Positions 7,575 through 15,555 of a DNA stretch of 64,000 nt are shown one piece after another. How positions within the stretch are numbered: the stretch's first letter is position 1; each line of letters begins with the position of its first letter. The DNA is from GCA-2861595 sp035536185 (GTDB lineage Bacteria; Actinomycetota; Acidimicrobiia; Acidimicrobiales; GCA-2861595), in assembly GCA_035536185.1 (NCBI GenBank), contig DATLOM010000064.1, positions 1 to 64,000 of the forward strand, in the 5' to 3' direction. The notes beneath the pieces were generated by a model. It ran no database searches. It saw nothing but the letters and a program-made list of their open reading frames with translations, and had not been told where the DNA came from. The position numbers and the translations under genes are program-made.

Positions 7575-9016
7575 GTCGGGACCGAGAGGGCGACCACACG
7601 GGTCGCTTCACCCTTCCGGATGGGCGACCGGCGCACGGCACCTTGACGCTGGCAAGGGACAAGCCACCCCGCGTCAGCCTCCACCCCGAAGAGGCGACCC
7701 CGATCGGTCCTGAGGGCCGCGGATTTCCTCAGGAGAGCGAGGTCGAGCAGCTCATCGGTGACCTGCACTCAAACGAAGAAGTGATCATCGGCGATGCTCA
7801 CCTGTCCGAGTGGTTCCCCGACCAGTTCATCGCGTCCGGTCGGTGGGCGTTGATCGGCCTCTCGATCACGACGGTTGCAATCCCCGGCTGGGTCACACTC
7901 CGAGTGCGGCTGACCGGGCTCGAAACTGTTCTCGGAGACGCGATTGCTGCAACGTCGTGGCCCCGGTCGGCGGAGGTCGATCCCCAGCGCTTCTCGGTGG
8001 ATCTCAACAGGGACGCTGGCTATGAGAGCAAGGCAGAAGGGGTGTTGGTCAAGGTCAACTATGACCAGACATTCTCGGCCGCAGATCCGTTCGCGTTCAG
8101 TCTCAGCAACTACGCAACAACGACACTGACAGCTGACGATCCGCTTGGCGTTGACGAGTGGGTGCGCGGTTGGATCGACCCTCTGGTCGCGCTCATCTCA
8201 CTCGCGACCGGCGAGCGCGAGCGCATCAACACCGTCACGCTCTCGGCGCCTGATCCGACTCCGCACCAACGCGTCGTCGACATGGCTCCGGAGATCAAGG
8301 CACATCTCTGGGGCGGCGGCATCCATCAACAAGATCAGGCTGCCGAGCGTCGGACTCGACCTGACGGCACGCCGCTGCTGCCCCTCTTCACCCTCTCAGA
8401 CGCGCCGCCTCTCGCGGAACTGATTCAGCGCTGGCGCGCGAGCGTCGCCGATGAAACGGCCGCGTCTCTCTATCGACTCGCGATCGATCGCACGCTTCCA
8501 GCCCAGGTGCGATATCTCCTCAACGCCCAGGCTCTCGAGTCGCTAGACGCCGGAGCTTTAGCAGCGACGGAGCTCGCCGAGGACGCAGACCATGCAGACC
8601 GCCGGGCGGCCGTGCTTGAAGTGCTTGGCGCCGTCGGGGACGACCTACTTGACGTCGCCGCAAAGAGGTTCATCCGCGAGCATCTGACGCGGCGCCCGTA
8701 TCGGTCACTCGGGGGAAGACTCAGCCGGCTCATCAAGAGCGTGCCGTCACACGAGACTCGCACTGCCGAGTGGACACGGAAGACGGAGGATCTCGGCGAG
8801 GAGCTGGACGCTCTGGGCCGCACCAGCACACCGCTCCACGAGCGCCTCGCGTCAGCGCGCAACGCGCTGTCGCACGGTGCCGCTCTCACGCCGCAAGCCA
8901 TCGAACCTGCCAACCGGGTCCTGGAGGCTCTCCTGCGTGGACAACTCCTCGAGCGGCTCGGATTCGACGACGAACAACTCACCACCGCCTACGACCGGAT
9001 AGCGCGGGAGCCGTAG
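7571..9016 (+). CDS. ApeA-like HEPN-domain anti-phage protein
   Basis: This 481-residue protein opens with GRFTLPDGRPAHGTLTL, followed by a beta-rich region with LIGLSITTVAIPGWV. That layout resembles the ApeA N-terminal domain. The C-terminal ~180 residues are helical, with YLLNAQALESLDAG and then RNALSHGAAL near residue 440, the R-x4-H motif of Apea-like HEPN RNases. ApeA proteins are single-gene abortive-infection defences. The GTG start at 7571 has GGAGG four bases upstream and overlaps the previous stop by 4 bp. Here the gene is coupled to an unknown upstream gene and followed 167 bp later by a putative nuclease, which is not the usual stand-alone arrangement. The family call is from pattern recognition, not a search. 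Confidence 0.75.
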   Translation: MSRDREGDHTGRFTLPDGRPAHGTLTLARDKPPRVSLHPEEATPIGPEGRGFPQESEVEQLIGDLHSNEEVIIGDAHLSEWFPDQFIASGRWALIGLSITTVAIPGWVTLRVRLTGLETVLGDAIAATSWPRSAEVDPQRFSVDLNRDAGYESKAEGVLVKVNYDQTFSAADPFAFSLSNYATTTLTADDPLGVDEWVRGWIDPLVALISLATGERERINTVTLSAPDPTPHQRVVDMAPEIKAHLWGGGIHQQDQAAERRTRPDGTPLLPLFTLSDAPPLAELIQRWRASVADETAASLYRLAIDRTLPAQVRYLLNAQALESLDAGALAATELAEDADHADRRAAVLEVLGAVGDDLLDVAAKRFIREHLTRRPYRSLGGRLSRLIKSVPSHETRTAEWTRKTEDLGEELDALGRTSTPLHERLASARNALSHGAALTPQAIEPANRVLEALLRGQLLERLGFDDEQLTTAYDRIAREP

Positions 9017-9183
9017 AGGACGGCCCAGGTGCAACCGCTCACCGATCGCGCGGGGTCGACTGCACGACACTGCTGATCTCGCTTCCGCCCGAGTTCCGTG
9101 ACGGAGCCGGTGGGCCACCAGCGAGACGTTGCCGAGAGCCAACACGGGCGACAGCACCCTCGCCGAGAGCGGAGACTGACGGA

Positions 9184-10188
9184 GTGAACGTCCTCACGCA
9201 GATCGACCTCGAACGGCGGATCCCGCTGTATGAGCGGCTCTGGGACGGCCCGATGTTCGCTGGCTGGCATTGGCTTCAGTGGAACTTCGACAAGATCCGC
9301 GGCGCGCCCGAGACCTACTTCGCGCAAGACACACTGAATGCGCTAGTGCGATGCGACGACGCGATGCCTGGCTTCGCGAAAGTGATGCTCGACCGCGTCG
9401 CCTCGTTCGCCGGGACCGAGAAGAACATGTCCGACTACGGCCAGATAGTTCGGTGGCTGGGTGAGCTCGTGGTCATCCACCACTTCGTCACGTGGCAGTG
9501 GCCAGTGCCGGTCACGTTCGAGCACGAGCCCGCCGTGCAGCCCGGAGGCATGAACCCCGAGATCCTCATTGCCGCGACCGATTGGCGATTCGGAATCGAG
9601 GTGAAGACACCGGATCTCGAGACCTTCGCGGCCTCGCGGCAACACTGCGAGACGCAGTACCTCGCCAGAGTTGCGGCTCAGGCTTCCGCGCCAGCACCTA
9701 CGGGCAGCGTGGTCTTCCCTCGGGACAACCCCGTCAAGGACTTCCTTCAGTCCGCTAATGGCAAGTTCGCTGGCTTCCGCGAGGACGCAGACTTCTGCAG
9801 CGCGCTGTTCATCGTCTGGGACGATTTCATCAACGAACCTCTCTCGGCGCTCCTTTCGCCGGCGTCAGGCCTGCTCACGCCCAACACCTTCGACCGCGAG
9901 GAGGATGGGACGCCGCGGACCTACCCCGCCGTGGATGCCGTGGTCCTGATGCGGCAACAGCACCAACTCCGACTCGGAGCGGCGAACCAGGCGCCGGTCG
10001 ATGAGCGACAGAGCTTCCTCGACTACGGAGCGCTGAACCGATTCCCACCGAACGCCGTCATCCCGTTGACCACCGGACGCGAGCCACCCGATGCGGTGGT
10101 TGAGGCGCTTCAGGCGTACCTCCCAGAGCCAACGATGGGCGCCGAGTACGTCCCCGCCGAAGTGGTGTGGTGGATCTCGCCGGACTAG
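9184..10188 (+). CDS. Putative PD-(D/E)xK-type nuclease in the defence operon
   Basis: The protein has about 334 residues. Its centre reads NPEILIAATDWRFGIEVKTP (about residues 123-142), with an acidic residue, a spacer strand and then E-V-K, the classic order of restriction-endonuclease catalytic residues. Aromatic-rich N-terminal helices (PMFAGWHWLQWNFDKIRG) and the conserved-looking ending EYVPAEVVWWISPD flank it. I do not recognise a named family. The GTG at 9184 is chosen because coding character begins there. The open frame extends to 8770 but overlaps the ApeA-like gene. It is co-directional with the ApeA-like gene after a 167-bp gap, so it may have its own promoter. Metal-dependent DNA cleavage is inferred from the motif only. 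Confidence 0.68.
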   Translation: MNVLTQIDLERRIPLYERLWDGPMFAGWHWLQWNFDKIRGAPETYFAQDTLNALVRCDDAMPGFAKVMLDRVASFAGTEKNMSDYGQIVRWLGELVVIHHFVTWQWPVPVTFEHEPAVQPGGMNPEILIAATDWRFGIEVKTPDLETFAASRQHCETQYLARVAAQASAPAPTGSVVFPRDNPVKDFLQSANGKFAGFREDADFCSALFIVWDDFINEPLSALLSPASGLLTPNTFDREEDGTPRTYPAVDAVVLMRQQHQLRLGAANQAPVDERQSFLDYGALNRFPPNAVIPLTTGREPPDAVVEALQAYLPEPTMGAEYVPAEVVWWISPD

Positions 10189-10805
10189 TCGACCGCACGC
10201 GTACAGCAGCCATTAGAAGAACCATTAGAAGTCGGCCCCGACAAGCCGAGAGCCGGCCCGTGTCTCGGTCGGACTGACGCGGACCTCGAACTCGTGGCGG
10301 TCGGCGGTGATTAGGTGGCGCTTCGGAGCACGGTGTCAGTCAGACGCGGCGAGATGACCTCCGAGCGTGGTGGCGAGGTTCGGCTCTGGGCGGGTGACGC
10401 GCGGTGTGCGGGTGGATCCGACTGGTGGCGGGACGTCAGGCCGATCGGACGAGAGCGGTCGGCTTAGCGGCCGTAGACGCGCAGAGCACATTGGCAGATC
10501 ACGCGTAGCGGGATCTGCTAGGTCCAGCCGCAACGTCACCGGACTTCGGTGGACGACCGGGAGTGGCGGCCGAGAAGCCGCTGGGATGGGGACGCGCAGC
10601 CACCGGATCGGTTCTCGACGATCAGGGCCTGCCGCTGCCTTCATCATTTGGACGGGCGGGCGCCATGCATTCGGGCAGCGCCCCTGATCCGTCGCTGCGC
10701 CAAAAGTCCTCGAGTCGAAAGCCGACGGGCTGTCGCGCCGGCTTCCGTTTCGGGTCCGGGCGTGTCCGCACAAGTGCACCAACCCCGCTGACAGGAGGCC
10801 TGACC
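10189..10805. other. 617-bp gap between defence cargo and integration genes
   Basis: No credible gene is seen. CATTAGAAG occurs twice near the left edge (10211-10231). Weak inverted matches around CCGAGAGCCGGCCC... could form a terminator for the nuclease gene. The remainder must hold the promoter for the excisionase-integrase pair. Open frames on both strands here are compositional shadows. Confidence 0.5.
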
Positions 10806-11234
10806 GTGACGACGCAGATCGAGTTCGACTTCGACGCCTTGGTGGCCGCGCACGACGAAGCGCAGCGCACTGACAGCACGGAGCCACCAGCGCCACCGCG
10901 ACTTGTCGAATCCAGCGGTGGGACGACGGCACCGCTCCTCCTCCGGCCCGAAGAGGCAGCCGCGGTCCTGAGCGTGGGCCGGTCCACGCTGTACGAGCTG
11001 CTCGCCGCCGGAGCCGTCGAGTCGGTGCTGATCGGCAAGTCGAGGCGCGTGCCGGTCGCCGCCCTCGCCGATTACGTGGCGGGTCTGAGGGCGATGCAGG
11101 GCCGATGGACCCACGCGCACGCGCGACGGGCGGCTCGCGAGGCGGGCCGGCCTCAGCGCGTCAAGCACCCGGTGACGCCCTTGCGGCCAGTCGGTGATCC
11201 CCAACCGACGACGGCAGAGGAGCAGGACCGATGA
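10806..11234 (+). CDS. Excisionase-like helix-turn-helix protein
   Basis: The protein has 142 residues. Residues ~42-95 form a MerR-like/HTH_17 domain: LLLRPEEAAAVLSVGRSTLYELLAAGAVESVLIGKSRRVP, then ALADYVAGL. This is the usual pattern of phage and integrative-element excisionases that bind att DNA and bias the integrase toward excision. The N-terminal 40 residues and the basic, Pro-rich tail look disordered. The GTG start at 10806 has AGGAGG at 7-bp spacing. The last codons overlap the integrase ATG by 4 bp, so the two are co-translated. Confidence 0.88.
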   Translation: MTTQIEFDFDALVAAHDEAQRTDSTEPPAPPRLVESSGGTTAPLLLRPEEAAAVLSVGRSTLYELLAAGAVESVLIGKSRRVPVAALADYVAGLRAMQGRWTHAHARRAAREAGRPQRVKHPVTPLRPVGDPQPTTAEEQDR

Positions 11235-12361
11235 GCATTCACCGCCGAGAGACCGCCAAGGGAGTGCGCTACGACGTGCATCTCCGCGACGAGAACGGCC
11301 GCCAGTACCAGCGGGTGTTCCGCACGAAGAAGGAAGCCGGGGCGTTCGAGGCCAAGGAGCAGGCCGACCGGGCGCGTGGCGCCTGGGTTGACCCGCGCGG
11401 CGCAGCTACGCCCTTCGGCGCAGTGGCGGCCGACTGGCTGACCTCGAACCCGGGCAAGCGGCCGAGTGGGTGGGCTCGGGACGAGACCATCGTGCGTCTT
11501 CATCTGCGGCCGGTGTTGGAGAACCGGCCCATAGGGTCGATCACGAAGCGTGACGTGCAGGGAGTGGTCAACGACTGGTCGCGCCGGGCGGAGCCCAGCA
11601 CGGTTGAACGGCAGTTCGGCGTGTTGCGTGCCATCGTCAACTACGCCATCGACTGCGAGCTGATCGTCAAGACGCCGTGCCGGGGGATCAAGCTGCCCGA
11701 GGGCGTCGAGAAGGACGCCTACATCGTCGACGCTGATGAGCTCGCAGCCCTGGCCGACGCAATGGACGAACACAACCGTCCGATGGTGTACCTCGGCGCC
11801 GTGTTGGGCTTGCGGTGGGGCGAGTGCGCCGGTTTGAAGGTCGGCCGCATCGACTTCCTGCGGTCCGAGATCAAGGTGCGCTGGCAGCGCACCCGCGGCC
11901 CCGGTGGCGTGATGGTCGAGGGCCCGCCGAAGTCGAAGAAGGGCAACCGCACCGAGGCTGTGCCCACGGACTTGATGGACATGCTGACCGCCCACCTGGC
12001 TGGACGTGGCCTCACCGGCGCCAACCTCGACGCCTATGTGTTCACCAGCCCCGAGGGCGGTCCTCTCGACTACAGCCACTGGTACCAGCGGGTGTGGGTG
12101 CCCGCCCGCCAAGCAGTGGGCCTGTACCGCTTGAAGTTCCACAACCTCCGCGACGCCAACAGCACGGCCATGATTGAAGAAGGTGTCGACATCAAGACGG
12201 CCCAGGCACGCCTTGGTCACGCCGACGTGCGGACGACCTTGGACATCTACACCAAGGCCACGACGGAGGGGAACCGGAAGGCGGCGGACGTCCTCGGAAG
12301 GCGGTTCATGCCCCGCCCGACGAAGGGCGGGCCGGACGCCGAAGCGACGGATGTTGGATAA
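11231..12361 (+). CDS. int: Tyrosine site-specific integrase (intact)
   Basis: The protein has 376 residues. The N-terminal arm-binding part (GVRYDVHLRDENGRQYQRVFRTKKEA) is followed by a core-binding domain (FGAVAADWLTSNP to YAIDCELI). The catalytic domain has the complete set: Arg in LGLRWGECAGL, Lys in KSKKGNR, HNLRD (His-x-x-Arg), LGHADVRTT and the nucleophile Tyr in LDIYTK. It is therefore likely active, unlike the broken recombinase at 1-780. It ends about 70 bp from the 3' end of tRNA-Pro, the classic position for an element that integrates into a tRNA gene. The second attachment site is not in the window. Confidence 0.95.
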   Translation: MSIHRRETAKGVRYDVHLRDENGRQYQRVFRTKKEAGAFEAKEQADRARGAWVDPRGAATPFGAVAADWLTSNPGKRPSGWARDETIVRLHLRPVLENRPIGSITKRDVQGVVNDWSRRAEPSTVERQFGVLRAIVNYAIDCELIVKTPCRGIKLPEGVEKDAYIVDADELAALADAMDEHNRPMVYLGAVLGLRWGECAGLKVGRIDFLRSEIKVRWQRTRGPGGVMVEGPPKSKKGNRTEAVPTDLMDMLTAHLAGRGLTGANLDAYVFTSPEGGPLDYSHWYQRVWVPARQAVGLYRLKFHNLRDANSTAMIEEGVDIKTAQARLGHADVRTTLDIYTKATTEGNRKAADVLGRRFMPRPTKGGPDAEATDVG

Positions 12362-12433
12362 ATGTTGGATTTCGACTGGCCCGACGTCGGGCGATGGCCG
12401 CCGGCCCTGCCTCTCACCAGCAACTTCGAGGAG

Positions 12434-12508
12434 TCGGGAAGGCGGGATTCGAACCCGCGGCCTCAGCGTCCCGAACGCTGCGCGCTAACCAAGCTGCGCT
12501 ACTTCCCG
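12434..12508 (-). tRNA. tRNA-Pro(CGG)
   Basis: The reverse strand folds as a normal tRNA. The acceptor is CGGGAAG/CTTCCCG with discriminator A. The D arm is around GCGCAGCTTGGTTAGCGC. The anticodon stem CAGCG/CGCTG carries the loop TTCGGGA with anticodon CGG. The T arm is GCGGGTTCGAATCCCGC. The 3' end faces the integrase and is the probable attB of the island. Confidence 0.95.
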
Positions 12509-12559
12509 TGGCCTTCGGATGCTACCTGACGCCGCCGCCGCCCCGGCCGCCCGCCGATT

Positions 12560-12973
12560 TCAGGGGACGGGAGCCGGCTTGTAGGACTCGTCGTGGTAGG
12601 TCTCGCCGGCGAGGAGGGCGCGAATCGCCTTGCGCAGCCGCATCGGGTCGAGGGGCTTGACCAGCCAGCCCTCGGCTCCGGACCGGCGGGCGAGGAAGAC
12701 GTCGGCCCGCCGATCGAGCAGCATCAGCACGGGCACGTGCCCGATCCGGCCGCCGCTCTCCTCCAGGCGCAGGTCGAGGCAGACGGCCATGCCTCCCATG
12801 TTGCCGATCTGCATGTCGACCACGACCAGGTCCGGCAGGGTCTGCTTCACGGCAGTCAGAACGGAAAAACCGCTGTCCACCTCCCGTGTCCTGGCGTCCG
12901 GCACACCCGACACGGCGGAGCGGACCTCGTCCAGGACCCACTCCTCGTCGCTGGCCACCACGATGTCCGGCAT
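12560..12973 (-). CDS. Single-domain response regulator (CheY-like receiver)
   Basis: The protein has 137 residues and is almost entirely receiver domain. The acidic pocket is near the N terminus (VVASDEEW), the phospho-acceptor Asp is in LVVVDMQIG, and the conserved Lys is in GWLVKPLDP near the end. There is no output domain, so it probably acts through protein-protein contacts. The start is ATG at 12973. The C-terminal ~20 residues (ETYHDESYKPAPVP) are an unstructured tail. It is divergent from the STAS protein gene at 13038, and both are signalling proteins, but no kinase is adjacent. Confidence 0.9.
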   Translation of the reverse strand: MPDIVVASDEEWVLDEVRSAVSGVPDARTREVDSGFSVLTAVKQTLPDLVVVDMQIGNMGGMAVCLDLRLEESGGRIGHVPVLMLLDRRADVFLARRSGAEGWLVKPLDPMRLRKAIRALLAGETYHDESYKPAPVP

Positions 12974-13037
12974 GGCCCGAGGGTAACCGGCCGCCGCCAG
13001 GGGTACCATCCTGGGGCCGTCTGCCAGGAGGAAAGAA

Positions 13038-13391
13038 TTGCTCGACATCCAGACTGAGGTGGCCGATGGGTACACCATCTGCCGCCCGGTCGGTGAGTTG
13101 GACGCGTTCACGGTCAGCCAGTTCCGCCAGTCACTGGCCGAGCTGGCGTCCAGTCCCCGGTTGCTGATCGACATGTCCGGTGTCCCCTTCGTCGACTCCG
13201 CCGGCCTCGGCGCCCTCATCGGGGGGATCCGCCGGGCCCGAGAGCTCGGCGGCGACGTGGCCGTGGCTTGCAACCGCCCGACACTTACCCGCCTGCTCCG
13301 CACTACCGGCTTCGACCGCATCGTCACCGTGGCCGAGACCGTCGAGGAGGCCGCCGCCGCCCTCCTCGCCCCCTCAGAACCCACCTCATAG
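13038..13391 (+). CDS. STAS-domain anti-sigma factor antagonist
   Basis: This 117-residue protein matches the SpoIIAA/RsbV fold: GYTICRPVGELDAFTVSQFRQSL, then LLIDMSGVPFVDSAGLGALIGG, then CNRPTLTRLLRTTGFD. The Ser in the DSAGL motif is the usual target of anti-sigma-factor kinases. Unphosphorylated antagonist binds the anti-sigma factor and frees the sigma factor. The TTG start at 13038 has AGGAGGAAAG just upstream. No anti-sigma kinase lies next to it. It ends 20 bp before a 37-bp palindrome and converges on the ArsA-like gene. Confidence 0.93.
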   Translation: MLDIQTEVADGYTICRPVGELDAFTVSQFRQSLAELASSPRLLIDMSGVPFVDSAGLGALIGGIRRARELGGDVAVACNRPTLTRLLRTTGFDRIVTVAETVEEAAAALLAPSEPTS

Positions 13392-13411
13392 GCCCCACCG
13401 CATCGCGTTAG

Positions 13412-13448
13412 GAGTACATAGCGGGCGTTTTCCGCCCGCTATGTACTC
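13412..13448. repeat. 37-bp palindromic repeat, copy 1
   Basis: GAGTACATAGCGGGCG, a 5-base TTTTC loop and the exact complement form a 16-bp perfect stem. It sits between convergent genes, and its left edge contains the TAG stop of the minus-strand ArsA-like gene. The flanking CGAAACGT is shared with copy 3 when that copy is read on the other strand. Confidence 0.9.
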
Positions 13449-14614
13449 GAAACGTCTGGCTCGCCCGGCTCCGCCGCCGCCGCCCCCGCCGCCGGCGCCG
13501 CCACCGCCGGCGGGAACAGGGACCGGTTGAGCTCGCGCAGGCCGTCGAGGTCATGGACGTCGCCGGCCAGGAACGGCACCCGCACCACCGGCGCCGGCGC
13601 CACCTGCTCGGCCAGGACGGCGAAGTGGGCCTCCTCACGCTCGGAGACCTGCCGGAAGTCGGCCAGGTTGGCGAACAGCGGCCCGAGGGGCGTGGCGGCG
13701 AGGGTGCGGGCCCGCTCCCGGTCGGCCCCGGCCTGACTTAGGCGCCCGCCGGCGCCGCCGACCCCGCCCCCACCGAACCGGGGGTGAAGCCGGTTCATCA
13801 CCAGCGCCTCGACGTCGAACCCGTAGTCCCGCAGGCGGCCGGTGAAGAACAGGCCCTCGTGCACGGCGTCGCGCCGGGCCGTGGTGACCACCACGAAGGC
13901 GGTCGACGGGCTGTGCAGCAGCCGGTCCACCTCCCGGGCCCGCTCCCGGAAGCCCTCCTCCATGCCCTCGAAGGCCTGGAAGAAGGCCACCGCGTCGGCG
14001 ATCACCTCGGAGCCGACGACCCTGCTCACAGTCCGCAGGAAGGCCTGAGTGGCCACGCTGACCGCCTTCAGGTAGGCCCGGGTGGGCATGACCACCATGC
14101 GGAAGACGCGGTTGTCGAGAAAGCGGGCCAGGCGCCGGGGGGCGTCGAGGAAATCGAGGGCGTTTCGGGTGGGAGGGGTGTCCACCACGATGAGGTCGAA
14201 GCGACCTTCTTCGTGGAGCTCGTACAACTTCTCGGTGGCCATGTACTCCTGGGTCCCCGAAAGCGCTCCGGCGATGTTCCGGTAGAGGCGGTTGCCGAGG
14301 ATCGCCTCTGCCTGCTCCGGCGTGCGGGCGTAGCGGCGCACCAGGGTGTCGAAGGTGGAGGCGGTGTCGAGCATCACCGCCCACAGCTCGCCCCGCCAGT
14401 CGCCGGCGACGGCGCCGGGCTCGTTGGTCAGCTCGCCCAGTCCGAGCGCATCGGCCAGCCGGCGGGCCGGGTCGATCGTCACCACGCACGCCCGCCGGGC
14501 CTGAACGGCGCCCTCCACGGCCATGGCCGCGGCCACCGAGGTCTTTCCCACCCCACCGGGACCGCAGCACACGAGGATCCTGCGCTCGGCGACCAGAGTG
14601 CCCAACGAGGTCAC
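13439..14614 (-). CDS. ArsA/Get3-like ATPase (second of pair)
   Basis: This 391-residue P-loop ATPase has Walker A CGPGGVGKTS near residue 18, followed by VVTIDPARRLADALGL and the switch motif LIVVDTPPTRNALDFL. These are features of anion-transporting/tail-anchored-protein targeting ATPases. In mycobacteria the paired homologues Rv3679-Rv3680 (BagA/BagB) lie next to whiB4 and ponA2, and here WhiB and a PBP also follow. The start overlaps the stop of the upstream partner by 4 bp, so the two are likely a heteromeric complex. Its last residues, DVSST, and the stop codon lie in the 37-bp palindrome and its flank, meaning the repeat supplies the 3' end of the gene. Confidence 0.9.
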   Translation of the reverse strand: MTSLGTLVAERRILVCCGPGGVGKTSVAAAMAVEGAVQARRACVVTIDPARRLADALGLGELTNEPGAVAGDWRGELWAVMLDTASTFDTLVRRYARTPEQAEAILGNRLYRNIAGALSGTQEYMATEKLYELHEEGRFDLIVVDTPPTRNALDFLDAPRRLARFLDNRVFRMVVMPTRAYLKAVSVATQAFLRTVSRVVGSEVIADAVAFFQAFEGMEEGFRERAREVDRLLHSPSTAFVVVTTARRDAVHEGLFFTGRLRDYGFDVEALVMNRLHPRFGGGGVGGAGGRLSQAGADRERARTLAATPLGPLFANLADFRQVSEREEAHFAVLAEQVAPAPVVRVPFLAGDVHDLDGLRELNRSLFPPAVAAPAAGAAAAEPGEPDVSST

Positions 14615-15552
14615 TCCGGCAGCCCCCGAACGGCCTCGCCCAGCGCCGCCGCCAGCACGTCCACCTCGGCCGCGCCCACCTCGGTCGTGAACAGGAAGGG
14701 AAGGTGCAGCTGGGGCAGTGCCAGCGACTGCGCCAGCCTCCCCACCTGAGCGGCCTGCAGCGCCACCCGGCCACAGCGGAAGCGGGCGGCCTCGGCCAGA
14801 GCCTCCGCCTCACCAGGGCGCAGGTACGAATCCGACCGCTCGGCCGCCTCGGTCGGGTCGACGTCGAGCCCCTCGGCCGGCGGGTACATCCCGTTTACCA
14901 CCACCGGTGCCAGCCGCACGCCCACCCGGTCCTCCAGCTTGTAGGCCGTCTCCACCACCTCGTTCACCGGCGTCTCCTCGGGCAGCGTCACCAGCAGCAC
15001 CTGGCACCGCGCCGGGTCGCTCAACAGCTCCAACACGTCAGTGGCTTGGGCCCGTATCGGCCCCACCCGCACGGCGTCGAGCAGCCCGGCGGCGCTGGTG
15101 AGGAAGGTGACGGCGTGGCCGGCGGCCGGCGCGTCCACGATCACCAGGTCGGCCACCGCCGCCCGCTCGAGCTGCTTGACCTTGCCGAGCACGAGGATGT
15201 CCTTTATCCCTGGCGCGGCGGTGGCGACAACGTCCATCGCCCCCGACGACACCAGCCGCCGGGACAGCCGGCGCATACCCCTGTCCTCCAGGTACTCGTG
15301 CAGCGCCTCGTCGGGCGTCAGCGTGCGGGCCCGGATCCCCGGTGCCAGCTCCACCTCCTCATAGGTGAGGTCCTCGTCGCGGCCGAAGGCGGCCGGCAAC
15401 CCGCTCTTGCCCTCCACCTCTACGATGAGGCACGTCAGGCCCGCCTCGACCGCCATCCTGGCCACCGCCGCGCTCACCGTGGTTTTGCCCACACCGCCTT
15501 TCCCGGCGACGATGAGGACGCGGGCCTGGCGGCAGAACCCGACAGGATCCAT
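14611..15552 (-). CDS. ArsA/Get3-like ATPase (first of pair)
   Basis: This 313-residue protein has the deviant Walker A VAGKGGVGKTTVSAA near residue 15, then CLIVEVEGKSGLPAAFG, and LVIVDAPAAGHAVTFL as the switch/Walker B region. It lacks the DPA(R/H) wording of the partner and has VEVEGK instead, as in the asymmetric actinobacterial pairs. It opens a two-gene operon (ATG at 15552). Only 3 bp separate its start from the divergent NfeD-like gene, so the promoters of both must lie inside the opposite coding regions. Confidence 0.9.
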   Translation of the reverse strand: MDPVGFCRQARVLIVAGKGGVGKTTVSAAVARMAVEAGLTCLIVEVEGKSGLPAAFGRDEDLTYEEVELAPGIRARTLTPDEALHEYLEDRGMRRLSRRLVSSGAMDVVATAAPGIKDILVLGKVKQLERAAVADLVIVDAPAAGHAVTFLTSAAGLLDAVRVGPIRAQATDVLELLSDPARCQVLLVTLPEETPVNEVVETAYKLEDRVGVRLAPVVVNGMYPPAEGLDVDPTEAAERSDSYLRPGEAEALAEAARFRCGRVALQAAQVGRLAQSLALPQLHLPFLFTTEVGAAEVDVLAAALGEAVRGLPE

Positions 15553-15555
15553 TCA

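Noticed and set aside
10336..10932. 198-codon minus-strand frame before the excisionase
   Set aside because: It overlaps the well-supported excisionase gene and is Pro/Arg-rich with no recognisable domain.
11153..12220. 355-codon minus-strand frame opposite the integrase
   Set aside because: The plus-strand integrase has a complete catalytic set, and the minus frame has shadow composition and no family features.
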